From Winogradskyella vidalii (GTDB lineage Bacteria; Bacteroidota; Bacteroidia; Flavobacteriales; Flavobacteriaceae), in NCBI RefSeq assembly GCF_013403955.1, contig NZ_JABFDG010000001.1, forward strand, positions 1,426,001 through 1,490,000: a stretch of 64,000 nucleotides of DNA, written 5' to 3'. Made by a program: the position numbers and the translations under genes. Below, piece by piece: positions 44,553 through 54,241 of this stretch. The stretch's first letter is position 1. Each line of letters opens with the position of its first letter. The notes beneath the pieces were generated by a model. It was not told where the DNA came from, did not search any database, and saw only the letters and a program-made list of their open reading frames with translations.

Positions 44553-45818
44553 ATGATTAACGACAGAGTATTATCAATTATTTTAGGAGGAGGTCAAGGA
44601 TCTCGGTTATATCCACTCACAGAAAAAAGGTCGAAACCCGCAGTACCAATTGCAGGGAAATATCGTTTGGTTGATATCCCAATTTCTAATTGTATCAACT
44701 CTGATATGAAACGTATGTATGTACTTACACAGTTTAACTCTGCATCGCTTAATAGGCATATTAAAAATACGTATCACTTTAGTTTTTTTAGTTCTGCTTT
44801 TGTAGATGTATTGGCGGCAGAGCAAACGATTAAAAGCGATAAATGGTTTCAAGGTACAGCAGATGCCGTAAGACAAAGTATGCATCACTTTTTGCAACAC
44901 GATTTTGAGTATGCTTTAATACTTTCTGGAGATCAATTATATCAGATGGATTATAACGATATTATTGATAAACATATTGAAAGTAATGCTGATATTACAG
45001 TCGCTACATATCCTGTTAATGCTAAAGATGCCACGTCTTTTGGAATCTTAAAGTCTAATGAAGAAAATGTTATTACCTCATTTATTGAGAAACCATCATC
45101 AGACTTATTAGTAGATTGGAAGTCAGATGTGGGTGATGAAATGAAAAGTCAAGGACGAGAATATTTAGGCTCTACTGGAATTTATGTGTTTAACAGAGAG
45201 CTATTAGTGAAGCTTATGGAAGATGAAAGTACAGTCGATTTTGGAAAAGAAATTATACCGCAATCCATTGAAAAATATAAAACAATAAGTTATCCGTTTG
45301 AAGGATATTGGACAGATATTGGTAGTATCGATTCCTTTTTTGAAGCCAATATTGGTTTAACAGATGATATACCACAATTTAATTTGTATGATTCTAAACA
45401 ACGTGTATATACTAATGCACGTATTCTTCCGACGTCTAAAATTTCAGGTACTAGTTTAGAAAAGGCAGTGATTTCAGAAGGCTGTATCATTGGTGCCGCA
45501 AAAATTGAAAAATCTGTAATTGGTATTCGTTCGCGGATAGGTAAAGACTCTACCATTATTAATACCTATATGATGGGTAATGACGATTATGAATCTTTAG
45601 AAGGTATAAATAGAAACCACACTGAAATATTAGTGGGAATAGGAGAGCGCTGTTATATTAAAAACACCATAATAGATAAGAATGTACGTATAGGAGATGA
45701 TGTAAGAATTAATGGAGGACCACATCTTGAAGATACCGAAACAGATAAATATGTAATAAAAGACGGTATTGTGGTACTCAAAAAAGGTGCTGTAATTCCT
45801 AAAGGTTTTGTACTTTAA
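44553..45818 (+). CDS. glgC: Glucose-1-phosphate adenylyltransferase
   Basis: A 421-residue enzyme that makes ADP-glucose from glucose-1-phosphate and ATP, the regulated step. Visible are LGGGQGSRLYPLTEKRSKPA (11-30), VPIAGKYRLVDIPISNCINS (31-50), the sugar-binding YALILSGDQLYQMDY (about 119-133), and a C-terminal left-handed beta-helix (about 300-421) with repeats such as SEGCIIGAAKIEKSVIGI. It lies between glgA and glgB. Confidence 0.96.
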   Translation: MINDRVLSIILGGGQGSRLYPLTEKRSKPAVPIAGKYRLVDIPISNCINSDMKRMYVLTQFNSASLNRHIKNTYHFSFFSSAFVDVLAAEQTIKSDKWFQGTADAVRQSMHHFLQHDFEYALILSGDQLYQMDYNDIIDKHIESNADITVATYPVNAKDATSFGILKSNEENVITSFIEKPSSDLLVDWKSDVGDEMKSQGREYLGSTGIYVFNRELLVKLMEDESTVDFGKEIIPQSIEKYKTISYPFEGYWTDIGSIDSFFEANIGLTDDIPQFNLYDSKQRVYTNARILPTSKISGTSLEKAVISEGCIIGAAKIEKSVIGIRSRIGKDSTIINTYMMGNDDYESLEGINRNHTEILVGIGERCYIKNTIIDKNVRIGDDVRINGGPHLEDTETDKYVIKDGIVVLKKGAVIPKGFVL

Positions 45819-45821
45819 TAT

Positions 45822-47756
45822 ATGGCAAAAGTAATTGCACACAGTCGTTTTACGGATTTTGATATCGGACTTTTTAAATCTGGAAAACATTACCGACTGT
45901 ACGAGAAATTTGGTTCACATATCACTACTGTAGATGGTGTAGAAGGTGTGTATTTTGCGGTTTGGGCACCGAGCGCTAAAAGTGTATCCGTTATTGGTGA
46001 TTTTAATTTTTGGACAGAAGGAGAACACCCACTCAATGTACGTTGGGATTCTAGCGGTATTTGGGAAGGTTTTATTCCGGGAGCAGGCAAAGGTAGTGTC
46101 TATAAATACAAAATTCATAGTAACAATAACGATATTAAAACCGAGAAGGCAGATCCTTATGCGAGACGGTATGAACATAATCCAAAAACAGCCTCTATTG
46201 TTTGGGATGATTCTTACGCTTGGAAAGATAAGCAATGGCTAACTAAGCGTAAAAAACACAATGCTATAGAGGCGCCATTTTCAGTATACGAAGTACATTT
46301 AGGATCCTGGAGGAAGAAAGTCGATGAAGGTCGCTTTATGTCTTATGTTGAAATGGCAGATGAATTGGTAGCGTATGTTAAAGACATGAATTTTACACAC
46401 GTAGAATTAATGCCTGTCATGGAGTTTCCTTATGATCCGTCTTGGGGTTATCAAGTTACAGGCTATTTTGCACCAACCTCACGATTCGGTTATCCTGAAG
46501 AATTTAAATTATTAGTTGATAAATTTCATCAAAATGATATCGGTATTATTCTCGATTGGGTGCCTTCACATTTTCCAGAAGATGTACATGGTCTTGGTTT
46601 TTTTGATGGTTCTGCACTTTATGAGCATCCCGATAAAAGAAAAGGCTATCACCACGACTGGAAGAGTTTAATTTTTAATTACGGTCGTAATGAAGTGAAG
46701 TCATTCCTAATAAGTAATGCTATTTTTTGGTTAGATCAGTTTCATGCAGATGGCCTTAGAGTTGATGCAGTAGCCTCCATGTTATTTCTAGATTACAGTA
46801 GAGAAGAAGGGGAATGGGAACCTAATATGTTTGGCGGAAATGAAAATTTAGAAGCCATGTCTTTTTTAAGAGAAATGAATGAAGCGGTCTATGCCTCTTT
46901 TCCAGATGTGCAGACTATTGCAGAAGAGTCAACAGCATTTCCTATGGTTTCTAAGCCTACGTTTATGGGCGGTTTAGGCTTTGGCATGAAATGGATGATG
47001 GGGTGGATGCACGATACACTTCAGTATTTTGCTAAAGAACCTATTTACAGACCTTATCATCAAAATGATTTAACATTTTCAATGACCTACGCGTTTACTG
47101 AAAACTTTATGTTGCCTTTAAGTCATGATGAAGTTGTTTATGGTAAAAAATCTATTTTAGGTCGTATGCCAGGCGATGAATGGCAACGTTTTGCAAATTT
47201 AAGGTTGCTTTATAGTTATATGTTTACACACCCAGGAACTAATTTATTGTTTCAGGGTGCTGAATTTGGACAAAGTAGTGAATGGAATTTTGAACAAGAA
47301 CTCGATTGGTATTTGTTAGATTTCAGTCCGCATCAAGGGGTTCAGCAATTAATTAAAGATTTAAACACACTTTATAAAACAGCGCCGGCTTTGTATGAAA
47401 AGCAATTTTTAGCAGAAGGTTTTGAGTGGATTGATTATGGCGATTCTAAAAACTCAGTTTTTACCTATATTAGAAAAGGAAATGACGTAAAAGATGATAT
47501 AATTGTAGCCTGTAATATGACGCCAGAGCCTAAAGAAAATTACAAATTAGGAGTGCCTCGAAAAGGTAAATTGAAAGAAATATTTAATAGTGATTTAGTG
47601 AAATATTTTGGGACAGGGCAGTATAAAAACAAAATAAAAACCACAAAAGCCGACCCTTGGCATTTTAGAGATCAATCGGTTGAGATAACCATTCCGCCAT
47701 TAGGAATGGTTGCCTTTCAATATGGAAAAAGTGCTAAGCCCAAGCTTAAGTCTTAG
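45822..47756 (+). CDS. glgB: 1,4-alpha-glucan branching enzyme
   Basis: A 644-residue GH13 enzyme that introduces alpha-1,6 branches. An N-terminal CBM48 (about 30-125, FAVWAPSAKSVSVIGDFNFW) precedes the catalytic barrel. The triad is Asp315 (LRVDAV), Glu368 (IAEEST) and Asp436 (LSHDEV), with the family region GYQVTGYFAPTSRFG near 209-223. The C-terminal beta domain ends near 640. Three bases separate it from glgC. A hairpin follows downstream. Confidence 0.96.
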   Translation: MAKVIAHSRFTDFDIGLFKSGKHYRLYEKFGSHITTVDGVEGVYFAVWAPSAKSVSVIGDFNFWTEGEHPLNVRWDSSGIWEGFIPGAGKGSVYKYKIHSNNNDIKTEKADPYARRYEHNPKTASIVWDDSYAWKDKQWLTKRKKHNAIEAPFSVYEVHLGSWRKKVDEGRFMSYVEMADELVAYVKDMNFTHVELMPVMEFPYDPSWGYQVTGYFAPTSRFGYPEEFKLLVDKFHQNDIGIILDWVPSHFPEDVHGLGFFDGSALYEHPDKRKGYHHDWKSLIFNYGRNEVKSFLISNAIFWLDQFHADGLRVDAVASMLFLDYSREEGEWEPNMFGGNENLEAMSFLREMNEAVYASFPDVQTIAEESTAFPMVSKPTFMGGLGFGMKWMMGWMHDTLQYFAKEPIYRPYHQNDLTFSMTYAFTENFMLPLSHDEVVYGKKSILGRMPGDEWQRFANLRLLYSYMFTHPGTNLLFQGAEFGQSSEWNFEQELDWYLLDFSPHQGVQQLIKDLNTLYKTAPALYEKQFLAEGFEWIDYGDSKNSVFTYIRKGNDVKDDIIVACNMTPEPKENYKLGVPRKGKLKEIFNSDLVKYFGTGQYKNKIKTTKADPWHFRDQSVEITIPPLGMVAFQYGKSAKPKLKS

Positions 47757-47848
47757 GCAGAGTCAAAACCTAAATCAAAATATATAACAAGGACCACTAA
47801 AAATAGATGTAAAGCTCTTATAATAGCTGTGCTTTTATGAATAATTAA

Positions 47849-47888
47849 AAAAGACCTATTAGCAATTAAAACGCTATTAGGTTTTTTT
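47849..47888 (+). terminator. Terminator of the glg operon
   Basis: AAAAAAGACCTATTAGC and GCTATTAGGTTTTTTT form a stem with one mismatch and an insertion around the loop, ending in seven T, about 95 bases after glgB. Confidence 0.7.
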
Positions 47889-47986
47889 ACTTCTAAGAAG
47901 GTTTTAATTCAAAATAATTAATGACGAGTAAAAAAAATAACCGTTGCTAATTCAATTTCTATATCTTAGTCAATCAATAAAATAAA

Positions 47987-48394
47987 ATGCCCAACAAATC
48001 AAAAACATTTTTTCTAAAGTATGGTGTGCCATGGCTTGCCGTTATTGTTATTGTGATACACTTCTTTTTTACTAAAACTCAAAATCTTAATCCTTGGAAA
48101 GGTGGTGGTTATGGGATGTATACGGGCATACATTTTTACTATAATCAAATATACATACCAGGGATGTCGTCCGATTCTTTAATGGAAGCTAATTTTGATA
48201 TAAAAAACACTTTCCGTGATTTGAAAATAATGCCAAATGATAAAAACTTAAAGGAAGCAGCTGAACTAATTTTAAAAATTACTGAGAAAGACAGTATTCA
48301 AATCCAGATATGGAAGCCTACGGTAAATTCGAAAAATGGCATCTATACAAGGGTTTTAGTTAATGAAATTTATTTAAAGAAATCAGAGCTTTGA
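47987..48394 (+). CDS. Membrane-anchored hypothetical protein, 135 aa
   Basis: One N-terminal membrane helix (13-29, VPWLAVIVIVIHFFF), then the unusual phrase NPWKGGGYGMYTGIHFYY (about 35-52), followed by a soluble domain of about 80 residues, with helices (LKEAAELILKITEK) and a final strand region. It has no family I recognise. Its stop overlaps the start of the next membrane gene, so the pair is coupled. The glycine-rich GGGYGMYT motif may contact lipids or the partner protein. Confidence 0.7.
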   Translation: MPNKSKTFFLKYGVPWLAVIVIVIHFFFTKTQNLNPWKGGGYGMYTGIHFYYNQIYIPGMSSDSLMEANFDIKNTFRDLKIMPNDKNLKEAAELILKITEKDSIQIQIWKPTVNSKNGIYTRVLVNEIYLKKSEL

Positions 48395-49245
48395 AATATT
48401 GGTTAGATATAAAAGCACAATTAAAAAGTAATATTGAAATTAGTATTCAATTATTACTATTACTGCTTGGAATTTATGTCATGATAATGTCAGATAATGA
48501 GCGTATATGGAAAGTGCCTTTGCTTTTTGTAGGTGCTTTTATTTGGTTTTTCTACCGAGGAAAAACGAAACACCCCATTGCCTTGATTGTGTTTTCTACA
48601 CTACTTATAATAGACCTATGTTATTTGTATTTTAGAGTGGCTAATCATCATTTTATGTTGTTATTTATGGTATTGCCTGTCATAGGCTATAGCTATCATC
48701 AGCGGATTGAAATTCTTTCTAAAAACATGCAGTTCCTTCTAGTGATTGTTATAATGACTTCGGTTATTCAAAAATTATTATCGAGTCAGTTTATGAGTGG
48801 AGATTTTTATTATTACATGATGAATAGAGGAGGAATGTTTAGCCGATTTATTAATTTTTTCCCAGAAAATTTAGACGTAATAAAAGAGAATAAAATAAAT
48901 ATAATAGCGTTAAACGATACTAACCCTAATGATTTAAAAACGATTGTATTAAAAGATATTTTTAAGAATCTTGGTTTTATGAGCCTTGTTTTTGCTTGGG
49001 TCACTGTAATTGTGGAATCTATAGTAGCAATTTCTATATTGTGGAAACCCAGAAGTACATGGGTTCATATATTATTTACTTTTATGATTATCGGTATACT
49101 TTGCACGAGATTAGAAACAGGATTTATGGCATTACTTGCTATTTGTGGCTTAATTTTATGTAACAACAGTTTCCTTAGATTGGTATATGTATTAATTGTA
49201 TTAGGATGCATTACATTAATAGTGACTAAAATAGGGTTTCATTAA
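48391..49245 (+). CDS. Polytopic membrane protein, 284 aa, HTTM-like
   Basis: About eight hydrophobic segments from residue 17 to 283 with a soluble loop at about 150-185 (FPENLDVIKENKINI). The start is TTG at 48391, overlapping the previous stop as TTGA; the next ATG lies inside the first helix. It shows weak similarity in style to HTTM / gamma-carboxylase-type membrane proteins, but I cannot confirm this. It forms a coupled pair with the 135-aa protein, between glgB and a GH31 glucosidase, and its base composition matches its neighbours. Confidence 0.7.
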   Translation: MKYWLDIKAQLKSNIEISIQLLLLLLGIYVMIMSDNERIWKVPLLFVGAFIWFFYRGKTKHPIALIVFSTLLIIDLCYLYFRVANHHFMLLFMVLPVIGYSYHQRIEILSKNMQFLLVIVIMTSVIQKLLSSQFMSGDFYYYMMNRGGMFSRFINFFPENLDVIKENKINIIALNDTNPNDLKTIVLKDIFKNLGFMSLVFAWVTVIVESIVAISILWKPRSTWVHILFTFMIIGILCTRLETGFMALLAICGLILCNNSFLRLVYVLIVLGCITLIVTKIGFH

Positions 49246-49421
49246 CTTAATTAAATAATAATTCGTTTTACATGTTTCTTTTTAATAAAAACTCATTAAC
49301 TGTAAAATACAGATTTCGAAAACGTTATAGTTTACAATAATTATTAATAACCAACGCTAACTTTTTTTAATGTTGGATTTTTTCCGTTTTTTTGCTCGTA
49401 ATTTTTTCAAAAAATTAACCC

Positions 49422-51839
49422 ATGATTATAAATACAGAATTAGAAAATAAAGGAAATTTATTTCCTTCAAAAATAATAGACTTTAAAAAAGATGTTGATA
49501 AGCTGTATTTTACGGCAGACAATGATGTTATTTTAGAGTTAACAGTTGTAAGAGATAGTTTACTTCGTTTTAGATATACTACTGTAGGTAATTTTAATAA
49601 CGACTTTTCTTATGCAATCACCAAATATGCTAGTATTGGTTATAATAAATTAGAAATTGAAGAAACTGAAACTTGTTTTGTAGTCATTACTTCAAAATTA
49701 CGCTGCGAAATTTCTAAAGAAGATATGCGTAAAACTATCTATGATGTAAAAGATGGGGTTATGATTAATCAAGACGAATATGGCTTTCATTGGGAAGAAA
49801 GTTACGAGTTTGGTGGCAATGTTGTTAAAATGAGTAAAGTGTCTAAAGATGGTGAGAGTTATTACGGTCTTGGAGATAAGCCTAATCATCTTAATTTAAA
49901 GGGTAAACGTTATAGTAATTGGGTTTCAGATTCATATGCTTTCGGAAAAGATACGGATCCCATTTATAAAGCGATTCCATTTTATATGGGACTTCATCAT
50001 GGAAAAGCGTATGGCGTTTTTTTTGATAATACATTTGAATCGTCTTTCGATTTTGCACATGAGCGTAGAAATGTAACCAGTTTTTGGGCGCAAGGAGGAG
50101 AAATGAATTATTATTTTTTCTACGGACCAAAAATGAATGATGTTGTAGAAAGTTATACTGATTTAACGGGTAAGCCACACCATTTACCACCACTTTGGGC
50201 TTTAGGGTTTCACCAGTGTAAATGGAGTTATTACCCAGAAAGTAAAGTAAAAGAGATAACATCAACCTTTAGAAAACTTAAAATTCCGTGTGATGCGATT
50301 TATTTAGACATCGATTATATGGAAGGGTTTCGTTGTTTTACATGGAATAAAGACTATTTCCCAGATCCAAAGCGCATGGTCAAGGAACTAAGAGAACAAG
50401 GTTTTAGAACCGTTGCTATCATTGATCCGGGCATTAAAATAGATAAAGAATATTCAATTTTTAAAGAAGCTCTAGAGAAAGATTATTTCTGTAAGCGTGC
50501 GGATGGCGATTATATGAAAGGAAAAGTATGGCCTGGAGAATGTTATTTTCCAGATTTTACTAAACCAGAAGTGAGAGATTGGTGGTCTGGATTATTCCAA
50601 GAACTCATTGAAGATATCGGTATTAAAGGAGTTTGGAACGATATGAACGAACCTGCCGTAATGGAAGTACCTAATAAAACATTTCCAGATGATGTTCGTC
50701 ACGATTACGACGGAAATCCATGTAGCCATAGAAAAGCTCACAATATATATGGAATGCAGATGGCCAGAGCCACGTATCAAGGCTTAAAAAAATATTCATT
50801 CCCCAAACGTCCTTTCGTTATAACACGTTCAGCCTATTCGGGGACACAGCGTTATACGTCCACTTGGACAGGCGATAATGTCGCTACATGGGAACATTTA
50901 TGGATTGCAAATATCCAAGTACAACGTATGGCCATGTCTGGTTTTTCATTTGCAGGAAGTGATATCGGAGGATTTGCAGAGCAGCCTCAAGGCGAACTGT
51001 TTGCGCGTTGGGTTCAACTAGGTGTTTTTCATCCTTTTTTTAGAGTGCATTCTTCAGGAGATCATGGCGATCAAGAACCTTGGGCTTTTGATAAGGATGT
51101 AACTGATATTGTCAGAAAATTTATTGAAATTCGTTACCAATTATTACCGTATTTATATACCGCTTTTTGGAAATATGTTGATCATGGTACGCCATTATTA
51201 AAATCTTTGGTACTATACGATCAAAAGGATGTGCAAACCCATTACAGAACGGATGAATTTATTTTTGGAGAACAGATTTTAGCTTGTCCGGTTTTAGAAC
51301 CTAACGCTAAAGGAAGACGCATGTATTTTCCAAAAGGGAAATGGTATAATTTCTGGAATGATGACGTTGTAGAAGGCGGTAGAGAATTATGGGTTGAAGC
51401 TGATATTGATAGCATGCCAATTTATATAAAAGAAGGCGCTATAATTCCAAAATACCCTATTCAACAATATGTAGGCGAAAAAGAAATTACTGAAATTACT
51501 TTAGATGTTTACTATAAAGAAGGTAAAGAAGAAAGTGAACTTTTTAGTGATGCCAATGATGGATTCGATTATACCAAAGGCCGTTTTAGTTTAAGAAATT
51601 TTTCATTAACAGGAAGAGCTAATGAGCTTATCATTAGTCAATATAAAGAAGGAAAATATATTACGGAGTATATGACTTTCAATATTAAATTTCATGGTCT
51701 ACCTTTTGACATAGTTGAAGTACAAATAGACAATGAGAAGGTGGTTTACGAAAGTGTAAAAGTTGATAATATAGCTTCAATTGTTGTCGATAAGAATTTT
51801 TCTGAGTTACATATTTTAGGAATAAAATCAAAATCTTAG
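49422..51839 (+). CDS. Glycoside hydrolase family 31 (alpha-glucosidase type)
   Basis: An 805-residue GH31 enzyme that releases glucose from alpha-glucans by retention. The N-terminal beta-sandwich domain (about 1-215) ends before the barrel, LGFHQCKWSYYPESKVKEI (about 262-280). The nucleophile Asp407 lies in KGVWNDMNEPA (400-410) and the acid/base Asp485 in TSTWTGDNVATWE. No signal peptide is seen, so it acts in the cytoplasm, possibly on glycogen or imported maltodextrin. It stands 176 bases after the membrane pair and near the glg operon. Confidence 0.93.
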   Translation: MIINTELENKGNLFPSKIIDFKKDVDKLYFTADNDVILELTVVRDSLLRFRYTTVGNFNNDFSYAITKYASIGYNKLEIEETETCFVVITSKLRCEISKEDMRKTIYDVKDGVMINQDEYGFHWEESYEFGGNVVKMSKVSKDGESYYGLGDKPNHLNLKGKRYSNWVSDSYAFGKDTDPIYKAIPFYMGLHHGKAYGVFFDNTFESSFDFAHERRNVTSFWAQGGEMNYYFFYGPKMNDVVESYTDLTGKPHHLPPLWALGFHQCKWSYYPESKVKEITSTFRKLKIPCDAIYLDIDYMEGFRCFTWNKDYFPDPKRMVKELREQGFRTVAIIDPGIKIDKEYSIFKEALEKDYFCKRADGDYMKGKVWPGECYFPDFTKPEVRDWWSGLFQELIEDIGIKGVWNDMNEPAVMEVPNKTFPDDVRHDYDGNPCSHRKAHNIYGMQMARATYQGLKKYSFPKRPFVITRSAYSGTQRYTSTWTGDNVATWEHLWIANIQVQRMAMSGFSFAGSDIGGFAEQPQGELFARWVQLGVFHPFFRVHSSGDHGDQEPWAFDKDVTDIVRKFIEIRYQLLPYLYTAFWKYVDHGTPLLKSLVLYDQKDVQTHYRTDEFIFGEQILACPVLEPNAKGRRMYFPKGKWYNFWNDDVVEGGRELWVEADIDSMPIYIKEGAIIPKYPIQQYVGEKEITEITLDVYYKEGKEESELFSDANDGFDYTKGRFSLRNFSLTGRANELIISQYKEGKYITEYMTFNIKFHGLPFDIVEVQIDNEKVVYESVKVDNIASIVVDKNFSELHILGIKSKS

Positions 51840-51911
51840 TGACAAACCTATTATTTTAGTGTCCAATAAATACAAATTGATTTTTATTACACTTTATAAA
51901 TACATTTGAAA

Positions 51912-52736
51912 ATGAAATTAAATAAATTAATATCGAGTTTTGTTATTGTTGCTGTTGTGTTTTCATGTGCAACTAACCCATTTACAGGGAGTAAAACGAT
52001 GGCGTTTGTGGGGAATGATCAGTTGTTTCCATCAGCTTTTGCACAGTACAACCAAGTACTTACAGAGAGCAAAGTTGTTAAAGGCACTAGTGATGCCGAA
52101 ATGGTTACACGTGTGGGGCAGCGGATTGCGGTTGCTGCAGAACGGTATTTAAACGCAAATGGCTACGAAGGATATCTTGAAGATTACGAATGGGAATATA
52201 AACTTATTGAATCTGAACAAGTAAACGCATGGTGTATGCCAGGCGGTAAAATAGCTTTTTATACTGGAATTATGCCAATTGCGGCTAACGAAACAGGTGT
52301 TGCTGCTATTATGGGACACGAAGTAGCACATGCCTTGGCCAATCACGGACAACAAAGAATGAGTGCTGCTTATATTCAACAAGGTATCTCAATTGCGGGT
52401 AATATAGCTTTGGCAGATGATGAAAATTTAGACATTTATAATCAAGCATTTGGTGTCGCATCTAACGTTGGAGGAATGTTGCCTTTTAGTCGTGCACACG
52501 AGACGGAAGCTGATGAAATAGGGGCTTATTTAATGGCGATTGCAGGTTATAATCCAGATGAGGCTGCTGAGCTTTGGAAACGTATGAAAGCCAATAGTGG
52601 AGGTGAAGCACCACCAGAGTTTTTAAGTTCTCATCCAAGTAATGATTCTCGAATTGAAAATTTACAATCTATAGCTGATAAAGCTAAAGCTGAAGCTGCT
52701 AAATATGGTGTCACATCATTTAGACCTATAAATTAA
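51912..52736 (+). CDS. M48 family metallopeptidase, lipoprotein
   Basis: A 274-residue periplasmic zinc protease. The lipoprotein signal ends in VFSC (Cys19) followed by ATNPFTGSKTMAF. The metal site is MGHEVAHALANHG (about 136-148), with HExxH, and EADEIGAYLMAIAGY (about 200-214) provides the third ligand. The start is the ATG at 51912; an in-frame TTG at 51906 is less likely. It belongs to the BepA/LoiP-like group that degrades misfolded outer-membrane proteins. A strong terminator follows. Confidence 0.93.
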   Translation: MKLNKLISSFVIVAVVFSCATNPFTGSKTMAFVGNDQLFPSAFAQYNQVLTESKVVKGTSDAEMVTRVGQRIAVAAERYLNANGYEGYLEDYEWEYKLIESEQVNAWCMPGGKIAFYTGIMPIAANETGVAAIMGHEVAHALANHGQQRMSAAYIQQGISIAGNIALADDENLDIYNQAFGVASNVGGMLPFSRAHETEADEIGAYLMAIAGYNPDEAAELWKRMKANSGGEAPPEFLSSHPSNDSRIENLQSIADKAKAEAAKYGVTSFRPIN

Positions 52737-52763
52737 AATATTAATAATATTTGTTTACTTTAG

Positions 52764-52791
52764 AAGCCGCTCAATTGAGCGGCTTTTTTTT
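52764..52791 (+). terminator. Terminator of the M48 peptidase gene
   Basis: AAGCCGCTCAATTGAGCGGCTT is a perfect palindrome followed by a T-run, 27 bases after the stop. Confidence 0.9.
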
Positions 52792-52825
52792 ATGAAACTA
52801 TTCCAGTAAAATGATATAATTATTT

Positions 52826-54208
52826 ATGAGCGAACTTAAAAAAGGAAGTAAAAAACTTCTTAATGCTTGGGCATTTTACGACTGGGCGAACTCTGTTTAT
52901 ACCTTAACTATTGCCTCTTCTATATTTCCAATATTTTATTCGGCGCTTTTTGTATCTCAATCAGAAAAAATAGTTCCAGCATTTGGAATGGTTTTTAAAA
53001 GCACCGCATTAATTACTTATGTTACGGCGTTTACTTTTTTGGTAGTTGCTTTTATGTCTCCAATTCTTTCTGGTATTGCCGATTACGTAGGAAATAAGAA
53101 AAGCTTTATGAAATTCTTTTGCTACGTTGGTAGTTTGGGATGTATTGGCTTGTATTGGTTTAGTATAGACAGTATTCATATCAGTCTTTTGTTTTATTTT
53201 ATGGGACTCATTGGGTATTGGGGAAGTTTGGTGTTTTATAATTCGTATTTGCCAGATATAGCCTTTCCAGAACAGCAAGACCGCATTAGTGCTAAAGGCT
53301 TTGGTATGGGGTATTTGGGAAGTGTTATTCTATTGATTGTAAATTTAGCTATGGTTATGATGCCAGAACGCTTTGGTTTTGATATTAGTATTTCAAAAAC
53401 TATAGCAGAATCAGGTTCAGAAAAAGAAATAGCTGAAGCATTAAAAATAGCTAAGAATAAAGCGTCATTTGAAGCCATGAGAATTTCATTTATCACAGTT
53501 GGTTTGTGGTGGGTTCTTTTTAGTCAATATACATTCTACATTTTACCTAAAAGAGTTTCTAAAGGCGGTAAAGTGACAAAAGATGTGTTTTTTAATGGGT
53601 TAAAGGAGTTAAAACAGGTATGGATTCAGCTGAAAGAAAATTTACCTTTAAAACGTTACTTAGTCGCTTTTTTTGTATTCAGTATGGCGGTGCAGACAAT
53701 TATGCTGGTTGCTGTATATTTTGGTGAAGAAGAGATTGCATGGGGAACTTCAGAAGCCAAAACGCAAGGTTTAATTACAAGTATTTTAGTCATTCAATTG
53801 GTGGCCATACTTGGTGCTTTTTTAACGTCTCGTGCCTCTTCAAAGTTTGGAAATATTATAACGTTAATTGTTATAAATTTCTTTTGGATGGCACTTTGCT
53901 TTTATGCCTATTTTATGGAAACACCGCTTCAATTTTATATTGCTGCAGGATTTGTAGGTTTAGTAATGGGAGGGGTACAGTCTTTAGCCAGATCTACGTA
54001 TTCTAAGTTTTTACCAGAAACAGATGATACAACATCGTATTTTAGTTTTTATGATGTGGCCGAAAAAATAGGTATTGTAATAGGTATGGTGATTTTTGCG
54101 ACCATAGATCAAGTCACAGGAAGTATGCGAAATGCTATTTTATTCTTAGTTATCTTTTTCTTAGCTGGGATTGCCTTATTATTTAGAGTTCCTAGAAAAA
54201 ATAAATAA
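52826..54208 (+). CDS. UMF1-family MFS transporter (Atg22-like)
   Basis: A 460-residue inner-membrane protein with 12 predicted helices. The opening KKLLNAWAFYDWANSVYTL (9-27) is the hallmark of the UMF1/vacuole effluxer Atg22-like family. A hydrophilic loop at about 190-215 (KTIAESGSEKEIAEALKIAK) interrupts helices six and seven, and the C-terminus ends in basic residues. The family exports amino acids from yeast vacuoles; bacterial substrates are undefined. Confidence 0.93.
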   Translation: MSELKKGSKKLLNAWAFYDWANSVYTLTIASSIFPIFYSALFVSQSEKIVPAFGMVFKSTALITYVTAFTFLVVAFMSPILSGIADYVGNKKSFMKFFCYVGSLGCIGLYWFSIDSIHISLLFYFMGLIGYWGSLVFYNSYLPDIAFPEQQDRISAKGFGMGYLGSVILLIVNLAMVMMPERFGFDISISKTIAESGSEKEIAEALKIAKNKASFEAMRISFITVGLWWVLFSQYTFYILPKRVSKGGKVTKDVFFNGLKELKQVWIQLKENLPLKRYLVAFFVFSMAVQTIMLVAVYFGEEEIAWGTSEAKTQGLITSILVIQLVAILGAFLTSRASSKFGNIITLIVINFFWMALCFYAYFMETPLQFYIAAGFVGLVMGGVQSLARSTYSKFLPETDDTTSYFSFYDVAEKIGIVIGMVIFATIDQVTGSMRNAILFLVIFFLAGIALLFRVPRKNK

Positions 54209-54241
54209 ATTCAGTATGTTTGCTTATATATAAACTAAATT

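Noticed and set aside
49891..50265. 124-aa minus-strand frame in the GH31 gene
   Set aside because: It is antisense to the conserved GH31 coding sequence and its product has no recognisable features.
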